Source of the DNA: Burkholderiales bacterium
GTDB lineage: Bacteria > Pseudomonadota > Gammaproteobacteria > Burkholderiales > SG8-41
Length of the DNA stretch: 64,000 nucleotides
NCBI GenBank assembly: GCA_036262035.1
Contig: DATAJS010000010.1
Location: 1,178,381-1,242,380, forward strand
Direction: 5' to 3'
Below are positions 1 through 8,012 of the stretch, in pieces; within the stretch, counting starts at the first letter, position 1, and the number at the start of each line of letters is the position of its first letter. The notes under the pieces are model-generated. The model had not been told where the DNA came from. It saw only the letters and a program-made list of their open reading frames with translations, and ran no database searches. The translations under genes and the position numbers were made by a program.

Positions 1-28
1 AGACCGGGGCCTGGTGCGCGGACGGTGA
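1..28 (+). CDS. Possible 3' end of a gene cut by the window edge
   Basis: Frame 2 reads DRGLVRGR and stops with TGA at 26-28, 39 bases before the next start codon. This could be the tail of a co-oriented upstream gene. Eight residues are too few to name a family, and chance is not excluded. Confidence 0.25.
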
Positions 29-67
29 GTATCGTTTGCACGGCCCGTTCTGACAGAGGGGGAGGAC

Positions 68-1225
68 ATGCAGACAGGCGTCGTTCAATGGACCGCGCAG
101 GAGCGCGTCGTACACGGCAAGCCCGCCGCGAAAGCGGTTCCCGAAGAGATGGAGCGCATCGGCGCGAAACGCGTGCTGCTGCTCACCACGCGCTCGCTCG
201 CCGACAGCAGGCTCGTCAACGCAGTGAGCTCCGCGCTGGGCGATCGCTGCGTCGGGCGCTTTTCCGACATACACGCGCATTCGCCGCGTGAAGCGGTGAT
301 TGCGGGCGCCAGGCTCGCGCGCGAGACGGACGCCGATCACCTGCTCGCGGTCGGCGGCGGCTCGGTGACCGATGCGACCAAGACGATGCTCGTCGCGCTC
401 TGGCGCGGTGCGACCGACGTCGACGCGCTGTCGGCGCTGGCTTTGAGGCGCGGCTCGCCGGGCTTGACGGTGCAGGACACCGACCGCATCCGCATGACCG
501 CGGTGCCGACGACGCTGTCGGCGGCCGAGTTCACCGCGAGCGCCGGCGTCACCGACATGCAGCAGAGGGTGAAGCTCTCGTTCAGCCATCCGAAGATGGC
601 GCCGTTGTGCGCGATCATCGATCCCGCCGCGACCCTCGAGACGCCGATGGAGCTGATGCTCTCGACCGGCATGCGCGCGATGGACCACGCGGTCGAGCAC
701 TGGTGCTCGGTCAAGGCGCATCCGCTGACCGACGGCCTTTCGGTGCAGGCGATGGAGATGCTCGCGTCCGGCTTGCCCGCCGTGAAAGCGCGTCCCGACG
801 ATCTCGACGCGCGTCTCGCGTGCCAGATGGCTTCGTGGCTCACGCAGGTCGGCGGCACTCACCTCGTGCCGAACGGCGCGAGCCACGGCATCGGCTACAT
901 CCTGGGCGGATACCTCGGCATCCCGCACGGCATCACGTCGTGCATCTCGCTGTGGGCGACGCTGCAATGGAACGAGCCGGTGAACGCGGAGCGCCAGCGG
1001 GTCGTCGCCGAAAAGCTGGGAAGGCCGGGCGCCCGTCCGAGCACAGCGCTGCGTGAGTTCGTGAAGTCGCTGGGTTTGCCGACGACGCTTCAGGAGATCG
1101 GCATCTCCGCCGACCGCATCCCCGAGCTCGCTCGGCAATACAAAGGCACCGGGCCGATCTCGACCAATCCGCGTCCGGTTAAGAGTGCCGACGATCTCGC
1201 GGAGATTCTGCGGATCGCGGCCTAG
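68..1225 (+). CDS. Iron-type alcohol dehydrogenase / maleylacetate reductase-like protein
   Basis: This 385-residue protein has the length and motifs of the group III (iron-containing) alcohol dehydrogenase superfamily. The NAD-binding GGGS is at residues 96-99, and the His-containing segments GASHGIGY and GIPHGITSC lie in the metal-site domain. The usual first metal ligand (Asp in GMDALTHAIE) is Arg here (GMRAMDHAVE), although the following His is kept. Loss of that Asp also occurs in maleylacetate reductases, which reduce maleylacetate to 3-oxoadipate, so that is the closer guess. The ATG is preceded by GGGGGAGG about 5 bases upstream. It may be co-transcribed with the gene cut off at the left edge. 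The substrate is not proven by the sequence. Confidence 0.85.
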   Translation: MQTGVVQWTAQERVVHGKPAAKAVPEEMERIGAKRVLLLTTRSLADSRLVNAVSSALGDRCVGRFSDIHAHSPREAVIAGARLARETDADHLLAVGGGSVTDATKTMLVALWRGATDVDALSALALRRGSPGLTVQDTDRIRMTAVPTTLSAAEFTASAGVTDMQQRVKLSFSHPKMAPLCAIIDPAATLETPMELMLSTGMRAMDHAVEHWCSVKAHPLTDGLSVQAMEMLASGLPAVKARPDDLDARLACQMASWLTQVGGTHLVPNGASHGIGYILGGYLGIPHGITSCISLWATLQWNEPVNAERQRVVAEKLGRPGARPSTALREFVKSLGLPTTLQEIGISADRIPELARQYKGTGPISTNPRPVKSADDLAEILRIAA

Positions 1226-1229
1226 ATGT

Positions 1230-1325
1230 CATTGCCAGGAGCGATAGCGACGAAGCAATCCCGGAGCGTCCGATGACGTGCGCCACGAGATCGCGTCGTC
1301 GCCCGATGGGCTCCTCGCGATGACG
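1230..1325. repeat. Dispersed repeat of about 95 bp, first of three copies
   Basis: It begins CATTGCCAGGAGCGATAGCGA and ends GGCTCCTCGCGATGAC. Near-identical blocks occur at 23495-23585 and 60711-60799. The ends are partly complementary (AGGAGCG with CTCCTCGCG), so the transcript can fold. It lies directly after the stop of the dehydrogenase gene. This kind of GAAGCAATC-containing intergenic repeat is common in proteobacterial genomes. Confidence 0.8.
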
Positions 1326-1340
1326 ATCACTGTGCCGCCG

Positions 1341-1985
1341 TTACTTCGGTGCGGTGCCCGTAGTCCCGCCGCCGCTCGGGCTGGTCGTCGAACCGGTGCC
1401 GCTGGTGCTCGACGGTTTGCTGGTCGATGTCGTCGGCTTGCTCGCGCTGCTGTTGCTCGCGGTGCCGCTGCTCGACGGAGTCCCGCTGCCCGGTTTCACG
1501 GTCGTATTGCTGCTCGACGCGGTGCCTGCCGCCGGTTGCGACGATTGAGTCGCGCTGCCGCTCGGCGCGACATTCTGGTTTCCGCTCGAGCTCTGGTTGG
1601 TCGTGCCCGTCGCGTTGTTGGTCGTGTTGGTGTTCGAAGGCGAAGTGCCGCTCGCGGTGCCGCTGCCGCCGCTGCTGCTCGGCGCACCTTGTGCGCTGCT
1701 GCCGCTCGAGCTCGGCGCCGCAGAGCCGGACTTCACGCTGGTGTCGGTGCTGCCCGCGGTGCCGGCCGTCGGCGCCGCCGACTGACTGGCGTTGGCGCCC
1801 GCGCCGGCGTTCTGGTTGGCGTTGGTGTTCTGGTTGGTGTTGGCGTTGGTGTTCGCGTTCGTGTTGGTGTTGGTCGGCGTGAAGGTGTTATTGATCGTGT
1901 ACGGCTGCGTGGTCGGCATGGGGCCGCACCCTGCAAGGGCGCCCGCGACCGCCGCTGCAAGCACGGTGCAGTATTTCCGGATCAT
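1341..1985 (-). CDS. Low-complexity Ser/Thr/Asn-rich lipoprotein
   Basis: The 214-residue product starts with a lipoprotein signal (MIRKYCTVLAAAVAGALAGC; lipobox LAGC, acylated Cys near residue 20). An Asn-Thr alternating stretch of about 40 residues follows, then Ser/Gly/Thr/Pro-rich sequence to the end. Two internal blocks repeat: one contains AGTAGSTDTSVKSGSAAPSS and the other AGTASSSNTTVKPGSGTPSS. No catalytic domain is visible. It is probably a flexible outer-membrane or surface-anchored tether. GAGGAGAA stands before the ATG. The overlapping ORFs on the plus strand are shadows of its skewed codons. Confidence 0.7.
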   Translation of the reverse strand: MIRKYCTVLAAAVAGALAGCGPMPTTQPYTINNTFTPTNTNTNANTNANTNQNTNANQNAGAGANASQSAAPTAGTAGSTDTSVKSGSAAPSSSGSSAQGAPSSSGGSGTASGTSPSNTNTTNNATGTTNQSSSGNQNVAPSGSATQSSQPAAGTASSSNTTVKPGSGTPSSSGTASNSSASKPTTSTSKPSSTSGTGSTTSPSGGGTTGTAPK

Positions 1986-2062
1986 GGCGGTTCTCCTCGG
2001 GAACTATTGCCGGGGTCCGTTGCAGCTAACATGCCCGGTGAATAGACGATGGAGCGAGGTCG

Positions 2063-2629
2063 ATGGAACTGAAGGAAAAATTTGCGATTGCTGCGCCGCC
2101 GGACGAAGTTTGGCCGCTGATGTCCGATCCAGCCGTGGTCGCCGCATGCATCCCCGGCGCGGAGCTGACCGAGCTCACGCCGGAGGGCGCCTATCGCGGC
2201 AAGGTGACGTTCAAGTTCGGGCCGACGGTCGCGGTGTTCCGCGGCGAGACCAGGCTGAACTACGATCATCCCGCGAAGCGTTGCGTCATCGAAGCGCGCG
2301 GCATCGACCAGAAAGGCGCTTCGCGCGCGCGTGCGAACTTCGATCTGCGTGCGAGCGGGAGCGACACCACCGAGGTGACGATGGAAGGCGGCTTCGAAGT
2401 CGCGGGCCCGCTCGAGACGTTCGCGTCGGCAGGCGGCATACACGTCGCGCGCGCGCTGATGAAGGACTTCGCGGCGAACATCGCCAACGTCATCGAGCAG
2501 CGGCGCGAGAAGGGCGCCGACGCGGTCATCGAGCAGGCGCCGGCGGCATCGGGCACGAAAATCATCGGGCGCGCGATCGTGGACGGCGCGCGTGGACTCA
2601 TCAGAAAGAAAGGCGAGGCGGAGGAATGA
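2063..2629 (+). CDS. CoxG-like SRPBCC family protein
   Basis: The 188 residues match the CoxG/carbon-monoxide-dehydrogenase subunit G group of the START/SRPBCC fold: MELKEKFAIAAPPDEVWPLM at the N-terminus, CIPGAEL near residue 30, and a central beta-sheet region with YRGKVTFKFGP. CoxG proteins assist membrane anchoring or maturation of molybdenum hydroxylases, but no CO-dehydrogenase subunits are nearby. The stop overlaps the next start (ATGA, 2626-2629), so translation is coupled to the ThDP enzyme. That pairing suggests a role in the same, unidentified pathway. The C-terminal 30 residues are basic (ARGLIRKK). Confidence 0.85.
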   Translation: MELKEKFAIAAPPDEVWPLMSDPAVVAACIPGAELTELTPEGAYRGKVTFKFGPTVAVFRGETRLNYDHPAKRCVIEARGIDQKGASRARANFDLRASGSDTTEVTMEGGFEVAGPLETFASAGGIHVARALMKDFAANIANVIEQRREKGADAVIEQAPAASGTKIIGRAIVDGARGLIRKKGEAEE

Positions 2630-4296
2630 GCGATCCCAAAGGCTATGAGGTTCTGTCGCAGGCGTTCGTCGCCGAAGGCGTCGATACGATGTACGCGCTG
2701 CTCGGAGACGCGAACATGTACTGGGGCGCGATCATGGCGCAGCAGTACGGCGTCAAGGTCGTGCACGCGCGCCACGAGCACTGCGCGGTCGCGATGGCCG
2801 ACGGCTACGCGAGACATACCGGCAAGGTGGGTGTGGCGAGCGTCACCTGCGGCCCCGGCTTCACGCAGATCATGACCGCTCTCGCCACCGCCTCGCGCGG
2901 CAGCATCCCGCTCGTGGTGTTCGCCGGCGATTCGCCGACGACCTCGGCGTGGTACGTGCAGCAGCTCGAGCTCGGGCCGCTCGCCACCGCGACCGGCGCG
3001 CGCTATCTCGCGGTGAAGAGCGTCGACCGCATGCTCGACACCGTGCGCGAAGCGTTCTATATCGCGCGGCAGGAGTGCCAGCCGGTGGTGCTCGGCGTGC
3101 CGATGGATCTTCAGAAGCAGCCGTTCCCGTGGGGCGCGGAGTACTCGCCGTCGACCGAGCTCATGCCGACGCCGCAGCGTCCCGCGCCCGATCCGGCGAT
3201 GGTCGACAAGGTCGCGGCGATGATCGCCGAAGCCAAGCGTCCGATCATCCTCGCGGGCCGCGGCTGTGTGCGTTCGGGCGCGGGTCCGGCGCTCGAAGCG
3301 CTCGCCGACCGCTGCGGAGCGCTGCTGTCGACGTCGCTCTTCGCGAAAGGATTCTTCGACCACAACAAATACGGCATCGGCATCGCCGGCGCGTACGCAA
3401 GCCCGCTCGCGCGCGAGCAGTTTGCCGAAAGTGATCTCGTCCTGGGTTTCGGCGCCGGGATGGGGCATTACACGACCGAGGCGGGCTATCTCTTCCCGAA
3501 CGCGAAGAGCGTGCACGTCGACCTCAATCCGCGCGGTCTGTATCAGGGCCTGCGCGTCGCGGACGTGCACATCAAGGCCGATGCCCAAGCCACCGCGGAA
3601 GCGCTGCTCGCCAGGCTCGAGCAGCGGGGGCACTCGTCCTCGGGCGCGCGGACGCCGATGCTCGCGAATCAGATCGCGGCGACCAAGGCGCGGCCCGACC
3701 CGAAGGAGTTTCTGGTCGCCCCCGGTCTCATCGATCCGCGCCCGGCGATGATCGAGCTCGACGCGGCGATACCCAAGGACTGGACCGTGGTGAGCGGCGG
3801 CGCGCACTTCGCCGGCATCGCGGTCACGCACATGCACGGCCGGCGCGCGGAGAACGTGCACGTCACCAACGAGTTCGGCGCGATCGGCTCGGCGTTCGCG
3901 ATCGCGATCGGCATGGCCGCCGCGCGCGGCGACGGCAAGGTGCTGCTGATCGAGGGTGACGGCAGCCTCATGATGCACATCCAGGAGCTCGAGACGCTCA
4001 GGCGCCACGGCATACGGATGCTGATCTGCGCGGTGAACGACGGCGGCTACGGCGCCGAAGTCCACAAGTTCAGGGCGCAGGGCTACGACGCCGCCGAGTC
4101 GCAGCACGGCCGCGGCGACATCGCGGCGATCGCGCGGGGCTTCGGATTGCGCGGGGAGAAGGTGAATTCGCTGGGGCGGTTCGAGGATCTGTTCGCCGCG
4201 CACTGCAAAGGCGATACCGCGGAGCTGTGGGATCTGCACGTCGACGATACGATCCCGTCGATGGCGTATCGCCGGATCCACTACGGCGAAGTTTGA
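2626..4296 (+). CDS. ThDP-dependent enzyme of the acetolactate synthase/decarboxylase superfamily
   Basis: This 556-residue protein has the three-domain layout of ThDP decarboxylases and synthases. The cofactor-activating Glu is E51 (HARHEHCAVAMADGYAR), the central domain has a nucleotide-type fold (AKRPIILAGRGC), and the C-terminal Mg/ThDP motif is GDGS at 444-447 with a downstream Asn (CAVNDGGYG). It overlaps the CoxG-like gene by 4 bases. It resembles the enzyme at 35388-37040 most closely (both have a GDxNMYW segment near residue 30). Possible activities include 2-keto acid or acyl-CoA decarboxylation or acetolactate synthesis; the sequence does not decide. No small regulatory subunit gene is adjacent. 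Confidence 0.85.
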   Translation: MSDPKGYEVLSQAFVAEGVDTMYALLGDANMYWGAIMAQQYGVKVVHARHEHCAVAMADGYARHTGKVGVASVTCGPGFTQIMTALATASRGSIPLVVFAGDSPTTSAWYVQQLELGPLATATGARYLAVKSVDRMLDTVREAFYIARQECQPVVLGVPMDLQKQPFPWGAEYSPSTELMPTPQRPAPDPAMVDKVAAMIAEAKRPIILAGRGCVRSGAGPALEALADRCGALLSTSLFAKGFFDHNKYGIGIAGAYASPLAREQFAESDLVLGFGAGMGHYTTEAGYLFPNAKSVHVDLNPRGLYQGLRVADVHIKADAQATAEALLARLEQRGHSSSGARTPMLANQIAATKARPDPKEFLVAPGLIDPRPAMIELDAAIPKDWTVVSGGAHFAGIAVTHMHGRRAENVHVTNEFGAIGSAFAIAIGMAAARGDGKVLLIEGDGSLMMHIQELETLRRHGIRMLICAVNDGGYGAEVHKFRAQGYDAAESQHGRGDIAAIARGFGLRGEKVNSLGRFEDLFAAHCKGDTAELWDLHVDDTIPSMAYRRIHYGEV

Positions 4297-4307
4297 GGCC
4301 GAGGCGG

Positions 4308-4393
4308 TGCGTTACGACGCGTCGCGTCTAACGCACCCTACGGTCCTACAGCCGATGCGTAGGGTGCGTTAGCGCCGGCGGCGCGTAACGCAC
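4308..4393. repeat. Nested inverted repeat between convergent genes
   Basis: The outer arms GTGCGTTACG (4308-4317) and CGTAACGCAC (4384-4393) enclose inner arms TAACGCACCCTACG and CGTAGGGTGCGTTA. The right end abuts the MerR stop codon. The hairpin could end transcription in both directions, but no U-tract is present. The TAGGGTGCGTTA core is a common dispersed sequence in betaproteobacteria. Confidence 0.8.
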
Positions 4394-4819
4394 CTACGCA
4401 GCGACGCGCTGGGCGAGCCGGGCGGCGAGCGCGACCACCAGCGGACTCTCGACCGTGGTGATGGGCGCATCCTCGTCGGTGGACGACGGCAGGACCGAGT
4501 CCAGCGCGGCGCACATCGTGCGCAGCGACTCGATCGTCTGCTCGATCTGCATGCGTTTCTCGACGAGCAGGTCGTTGGCGTGCCGCCGCTCGGCCACGGT
4601 GCCGTTGTGCATTCGCAGCAAATCGCCGATCTCGGTGAGTGAAAAACCGCAGCGCTGGGCGTGCTTGATGAACACGATGCGCCGCAGCGCCTCGTCGCCG
4701 TACAGGCGATAGCCCGAAGCCGTCTTGCTCTCCGGCGCGAGCAGGCCCTGGCGCTCGTAGAACCGGACGCTGTCGACATTGACCCGCGCGCGCCGCGCGA
4801 GCCGACCGATGGTGTACAT
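4394..4819 (-). CDS. MerR-family transcriptional regulator
   Basis: The 141-residue protein begins with the MerR winged helix-turn-helix (MYTIGRLARRARVNVDSVRF, then RFYERQGLL and GYRLY). A dimerisation helix follows around residues 75-110 (MQIEQTIESLRTMCAALDSV). Its Cys residues are isolated (QRCGF, TMCAAL), without the paired C-terminal Cys of mercury- or copper-type sensors, so the ligand cannot be predicted. It is transcribed away from the tctB-tctA pair at 5060. The roughly 200-base gap between them is the natural place for a shared control region, which makes it a candidate regulator of that transporter. The ATG has AGGAGG nearby. Confidence 0.88.
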   Translation of the reverse strand: MYTIGRLARRARVNVDSVRFYERQGLLAPESKTASGYRLYGDEALRRIVFIKHAQRCGFSLTEIGDLLRMHNGTVAERRHANDLLVEKRMQIEQTIESLRTMCAALDSVLPSSTDEDAPITTVESPLVVALAARLAQRVAA

Positions 4820-5015
4820 AAAGCGCGCCTCCTTTGCGCCATTGCGTTACCTGTAGACCGGGTCCGGCGTCCCGTACTTACAGACTTTTAAAACTCGTGA
4901 CCATGGTTCGCGCTTACTCGGGGTTTTTCCGAATTTGCGCGGGGGAATGCCGCGCCTAGGATGGGCGCCGCCTGTGCAAGGCGCGGTGTCACAAAACCCA
5001 TTCGAGGAGTGCAGC

Positions 5016-5063
5016 ATGTCTGACTGTCCCATCGGGGCGCCTTCGTACAGGAGGCGCCCGTGA
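5016..5063 (+). CDS. 15-codon leader ORF coupled to tctB
   Basis: ATG at 5016 has a good ribosome site (GAGGAG, 5004-5009, 6 bases before). It reads MSDCPIGAPSYRRRP and ends with TGA at 5061-5063. That stop overlaps the tctB GTG start (5060-5062) by 3 of the stop's bases and contributes to a GTGA junction. The tctB ribosome site (AGGAGG, 5049-5054) lies inside the leader, encoding its Arg-Arg. This arrangement points to translational coupling or a leader-peptide control. No conservation data were available. Confidence 0.4.
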   Translation: MSDCPIGAPSYRRRP

Positions 5064-5512
5064 AGGTCGAGCTTCGCAACAACAAACGTTTTCTCTCGGG
5101 CCTGATGTTCATCGGCATCGGCGGCATCGCGATGCTGATGGCGCGCGATTACCCCATGGGCAGCGCGCTGCGCATGGGGCCGGGTTACTTCCCTAACGTC
5201 CTGTCCGGCGTGATCATCCTGTTCGGGCTGGGCATGCTGCTGAAGGGCGTCGTCAAGCCCGAGCGCGTGGAAGGCACGTGGTCGCTGCGCGCGCTGTGCA
5301 TCCTGCCGCTCGCGACGGTGATCTTCGGCCTGCTGATGGAGCATGCCGGCTTCATACCGGCGCTCATCGTCCTGATCCTGGTCTCGGCGTATGCGGGCAA
5401 CCAGTTCAAGCTGCTCGAGGTGATCCTGCTCGCGATCGGCCTGACGATCGCCTGCTGGGCGGTCTTCATCCTGGGGCTCGGCCTGCCGTATCCGCTCATC
5501 TTGGGGATGTAA
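5060..5512 (+). CDS. tctB: Tripartite tricarboxylate transporter, small membrane subunit TctB
   Basis: The 150-residue protein has four predicted hydrophobic segments (about residues 13-28, 48-63, 79-100 and 117-145), as expected for TctB. The early loop contains GSALRMGPGYFP, a TctB hallmark (GPGxFP). In TTT systems TctB and TctA form the inner-membrane Na+/H+-driven carrier that accepts carboxylates from a periplasmic TctC protein. The start is GTG with AGGAGG 5 bases upstream. tctA follows after 2 bases. No tctC lies in this operon, so the carrier presumably uses one of the scattered Bug proteins. Confidence 0.93.
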   Translation: MKVELRNNKRFLSGLMFIGIGGIAMLMARDYPMGSALRMGPGYFPNVLSGVIILFGLGMLLKGVVKPERVEGTWSLRALCILPLATVIFGLLMEHAGFIPALIVLILVSAYAGNQFKLLEVILLAIGLTIACWAVFILGLGLPYPLILGM

Positions 5513-5514
5513 AC

Positions 5515-7011
5515 GTGGAACTCTTCAACAACCTGTTTCTCGGCTTCAGCGTCGCCGTTTCGATGCAGAACCTGTGGTTCTGCTTTCTCGGCTGTTTCCT
5601 CGGGACGCTCATCGGCGTGCTGCCCGGCATCGGACCGCTCGCGACCATCGCGATGCTGCTGCCGATCACCTTCAACGTGCCTCCGGTCTCCGCGCTCATC
5701 ATGCTCGCGGGCATCTACTACGGCGCGCAGTACGGCGGCTCCACCACCGCGATTCTCGTGAACCTGCCGGGTGAGACGTCGGCGGTCGTCACGTGCATGG
5801 ACGGTTACCAGATGGCGCGGCAGGGCAGGGCCGGACCTGCGCTCGGCATCGCGGCCATCGGCTCGTTCTTCGCCGGCACGGTGTGCACGTTCATTATCGC
5901 GCTGTTCGGGCCCCCGATCGCGGAGATGGCGCTCAAGTTCGGCGCGCCCGAATACTTCTCGCTGATGCTGATGGGCCTGGTCACCGCCGCGGTGCTCGCG
6001 CACGGCGACATGATGACCTCGCTCGCGATGGTCGCGCTCGGTCTGCTGGTCGGCGTCGTCGGCACCGACGTGAACTCGGGCATGGCGCGCTTCAGCTTCG
6101 GCATCGCGGAATTGACCGACGGCATCGGCTTCGTGGTGCTGGCGGTCGGCGTGTTCGCGATCGCGGAGATCGTGACCAACCTCGGCGATCCCGAGGAACG
6201 CCAGGTCTTCACCAAGAAAGTGAAGAACCTGTGGCCGACCTGGGCAGACATCAAGCAGAGCTCCGGCGCGATCCTGCGCGGCACCGGCATCGGCGCGTTC
6301 TTCGGCGTGCTGCCGGGAACGGGGCCGTCGATCGCGTCGTTCTCGTCCTACATGGTCGAGAAGAAGATCGCGAAAGACCCGTCGCGCTTCGGCAAGGGTG
6401 CGATCGAAGGCGTCGCCGGTCCGGAATCGGCGAACAACGCCGACGCGCAGTGCAAGTTCATCCCGACGCTGACACTGGGCATCCCGGCGAGCGCGACGAT
6501 GGCGCTGATGCTCGGCGCGCTGACGATCCAGGGCATCGCGCCCGGGCCTCAGGTGATGACGCAGAAACCCGACCTCTTCTGGGGCCTGATCGCCTCGATG
6601 TGGATCGGCAACGCGATGCTCGTCATCCTGAACCTGCCGCTGATCGGTCTCTGGGTGAGCCTGCTGAAGGTGCCGTATCGCATCCTGTTCCCGTGCATCA
6701 TGGCGTTCTCGTGCATCGGCATCTACAGCGTGAACAACAGCGCGTTCGACATCTACATGACGGCGTTCTTCGGCGTCGTCGGCTTCGCGTGGGTGAAGCT
6801 CGAGTGCCCGCCCGCGCCGATGCTGCTCGGCTTCGTGCTGGGACCGCTGATGGAGGAGAACCTGCGGCGCGCACTGCTGATCTCCCGCGGAGATCCCAGC
6901 GTCTTCGTGACGCGGCCGATCTCGCTGAGCTTCATCATCGCGACCGGCGTCATCGTCGTCGTCATGCTGCTGCCGGCGATTCGCGCGAAGCGGGAGTCGA
7001 TCACGGACTGA
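5515..7011 (+). CDS. tctA: Tripartite tricarboxylate transporter, large membrane subunit TctA
   Basis: The 498-residue protein is highly hydrophobic, with about 12 membrane segments. It carries the conserved TctA signatures GVLPGIGPLATIAMLLP near residue 40, YYGAQYGGSTTAIL near residue 65, and the repeated second-half copy FGVLPGTGPSIASF near residue 265, reflecting the internal duplication of the family. It starts with GTG 2 bases after the tctB stop. It is a likely carrier for dicarboxylates, tricarboxylates or related organic acids. A second tctA in this window (47195) belongs to a complete tctCBA operon. Confidence 0.95.
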   Translation: MELFNNLFLGFSVAVSMQNLWFCFLGCFLGTLIGVLPGIGPLATIAMLLPITFNVPPVSALIMLAGIYYGAQYGGSTTAILVNLPGETSAVVTCMDGYQMARQGRAGPALGIAAIGSFFAGTVCTFIIALFGPPIAEMALKFGAPEYFSLMLMGLVTAAVLAHGDMMTSLAMVALGLLVGVVGTDVNSGMARFSFGIAELTDGIGFVVLAVGVFAIAEIVTNLGDPEERQVFTKKVKNLWPTWADIKQSSGAILRGTGIGAFFGVLPGTGPSIASFSSYMVEKKIAKDPSRFGKGAIEGVAGPESANNADAQCKFIPTLTLGIPASATMALMLGALTIQGIAPGPQVMTQKPDLFWGLIASMWIGNAMLVILNLPLIGLWVSLLKVPYRILFPCIMAFSCIGIYSVNNSAFDIYMTAFFGVVGFAWVKLECPPAPMLLGFVLGPLMEENLRRALLISRGDPSVFVTRPISLSFIIATGVIVVVMLLPAIRAKRESITD

Positions 7012-7097
7012 AAGACCTACGCCGCTGGTCGGTGCGGCCTGAATGGCCGCACCTCCCCGCGCAAAAGGCGCGCTTATGCGCCTGCCGGCGCTACATG
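7011..7097. repeat. Dispersed repeat of about 87 bp with two hairpins, copy 1
   Basis: The block directly follows the tctA stop and matches 57666-57752 along its whole length (shared CCGCTGGTCGG, GCGGCCTGAA, GGCCGCACCTCCCCGCG, GGCGCTACAT). It contains GGTGCGGCC...GGCCGCACC and AGGCGCGCTTATGCGCCT hairpins. Both copies sit immediately 3' of a gene. Confidence 0.8.
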
Positions 7098-7125
7098 TTA
7101 TTCGCAGGGTGCGTTGCCGCGCCTG

Positions 7126-7920
7126 CTACGGCGCCAGCGTTACCGTCAGCGGCGCGTGGTCGCTCCACCGCAGTAAATCGAGGATCTCGGCGCCGCGCAC
7201 GCGCGGCACGAGATCCTCGGACACCAGGATGTAATCGACGCGCGCGGCGTCGAGCCGGCGCGAACGCTTGTTGAACCACGTATAGGCGCGCGCTTCCGGG
7301 TTGCGCTCGCGCCAGATGTCCACGAACCCCTCTTCGACGATGCGTGCGTTGAGCTCCGCCCTGGCGCCCGCGTGCGGCTCCTCGGTCCTCAGCCGCGGAT
7401 ACGTGTCCTGCTTGGTCCGCGACACGTTCCAGTCCCCCGCCATGATGACGCCGCCGTCGCGGCGCAGCTCGCGGCCGAGATCCATGATGCTGTTCTGCAC
7501 GCGCCGCTTGAGCCGGTGGCGATCGCCTTCGATCCGGCCGTTCGCGTCGAAATACGGCCTGGACGTGCCGTTCACCGCGTAGACGTTGACCACCGCGAGG
7601 CCACGCTTGCGCACCACGACCACGCGGCCTTCGAGATCCCATTCGGGCACCAGGGCCTGCCAGCGCCCGCGCACGTAGGTGGCGACGCCGTACATGCGGC
7701 CGCCGCGAAACGTGACGTTACGCGCGTCGCGGGCGAGCGAGTGGTGGCAGCGATAACCCGGCAAGGCGCGCTCGAGCGCGGCGACGGCCTCGGCGTCTTT
7801 CGCCCGTATCCGAACCTCCTGCAGACAGAGCACCTCGGGCTCGCCGAGCGCCTCGGCGACCTGCGGCAGGACGGACAGGCGCGGCGGCGCGTTCTCGATG
7901 TTCCAGGCCGCTACTTTCAT
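7126..7920 (-). CDS. Endonuclease/exonuclease/phosphatase family protein (ExoIII-like)
   Basis: The 264-residue protein has the order of motifs of exodeoxyribonuclease III/AP endonucleases: AAWNIEN at the N-terminus, LCLQEVR (metal-binding Glu) near residue 33, GDWNVSRTKQD near residue 155, and the C-terminal WSDHAPL catalytic Asp-His. It probably cleaves DNA at abasic sites or trims 3' ends during repair. The chosen ATG (MKVAAWN) has AAAGGAG in front; an upstream in-frame ATG at 7992 would add 24 residues of non-family sequence. It lies between the tctA gene and the divergent Bug array and appears to be a single-gene unit. Confidence 0.85.
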   Translation of the reverse strand: MKVAAWNIENAPPRLSVLPQVAEALGEPEVLCLQEVRIRAKDAEAVAALERALPGYRCHHSLARDARNVTFRGGRMYGVATYVRGRWQALVPEWDLEGRVVVVRKRGLAVVNVYAVNGTSRPYFDANGRIEGDRHRLKRRVQNSIMDLGRELRRDGGVIMAGDWNVSRTKQDTYPRLRTEEPHAGARAELNARIVEEGFVDIWRERNPEARAYTWFNKRSRRLDAARVDYILVSEDLVPRVRGAEILDLLRWSDHAPLTVTLAP

Positions 7921-8012
7921 GAGCAGGCGCTCCTTTGGTAACGTAGCTCTCCATCGGCCCGGCAATCTCCGGGCCCTCGATCGAAGCGTCACCGTTTCGG
8001 AGGGGAAACGCG

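Noticed and set aside
2266..4281. A 671-residue minus-strand ORF
   Set aside because: Antisense shadow of the ThDP-enzyme gene, common in GC-rich DNA; Arg/His-rich composition without motifs.
1792..4296. An 834-residue plus-strand protein
   Set aside because: The real gene starts at 2626 where ThDP-enzyme homology and the coupled start begin; the upstream part is out of frame with the CoxG-like gene and antisense to the lipoprotein.
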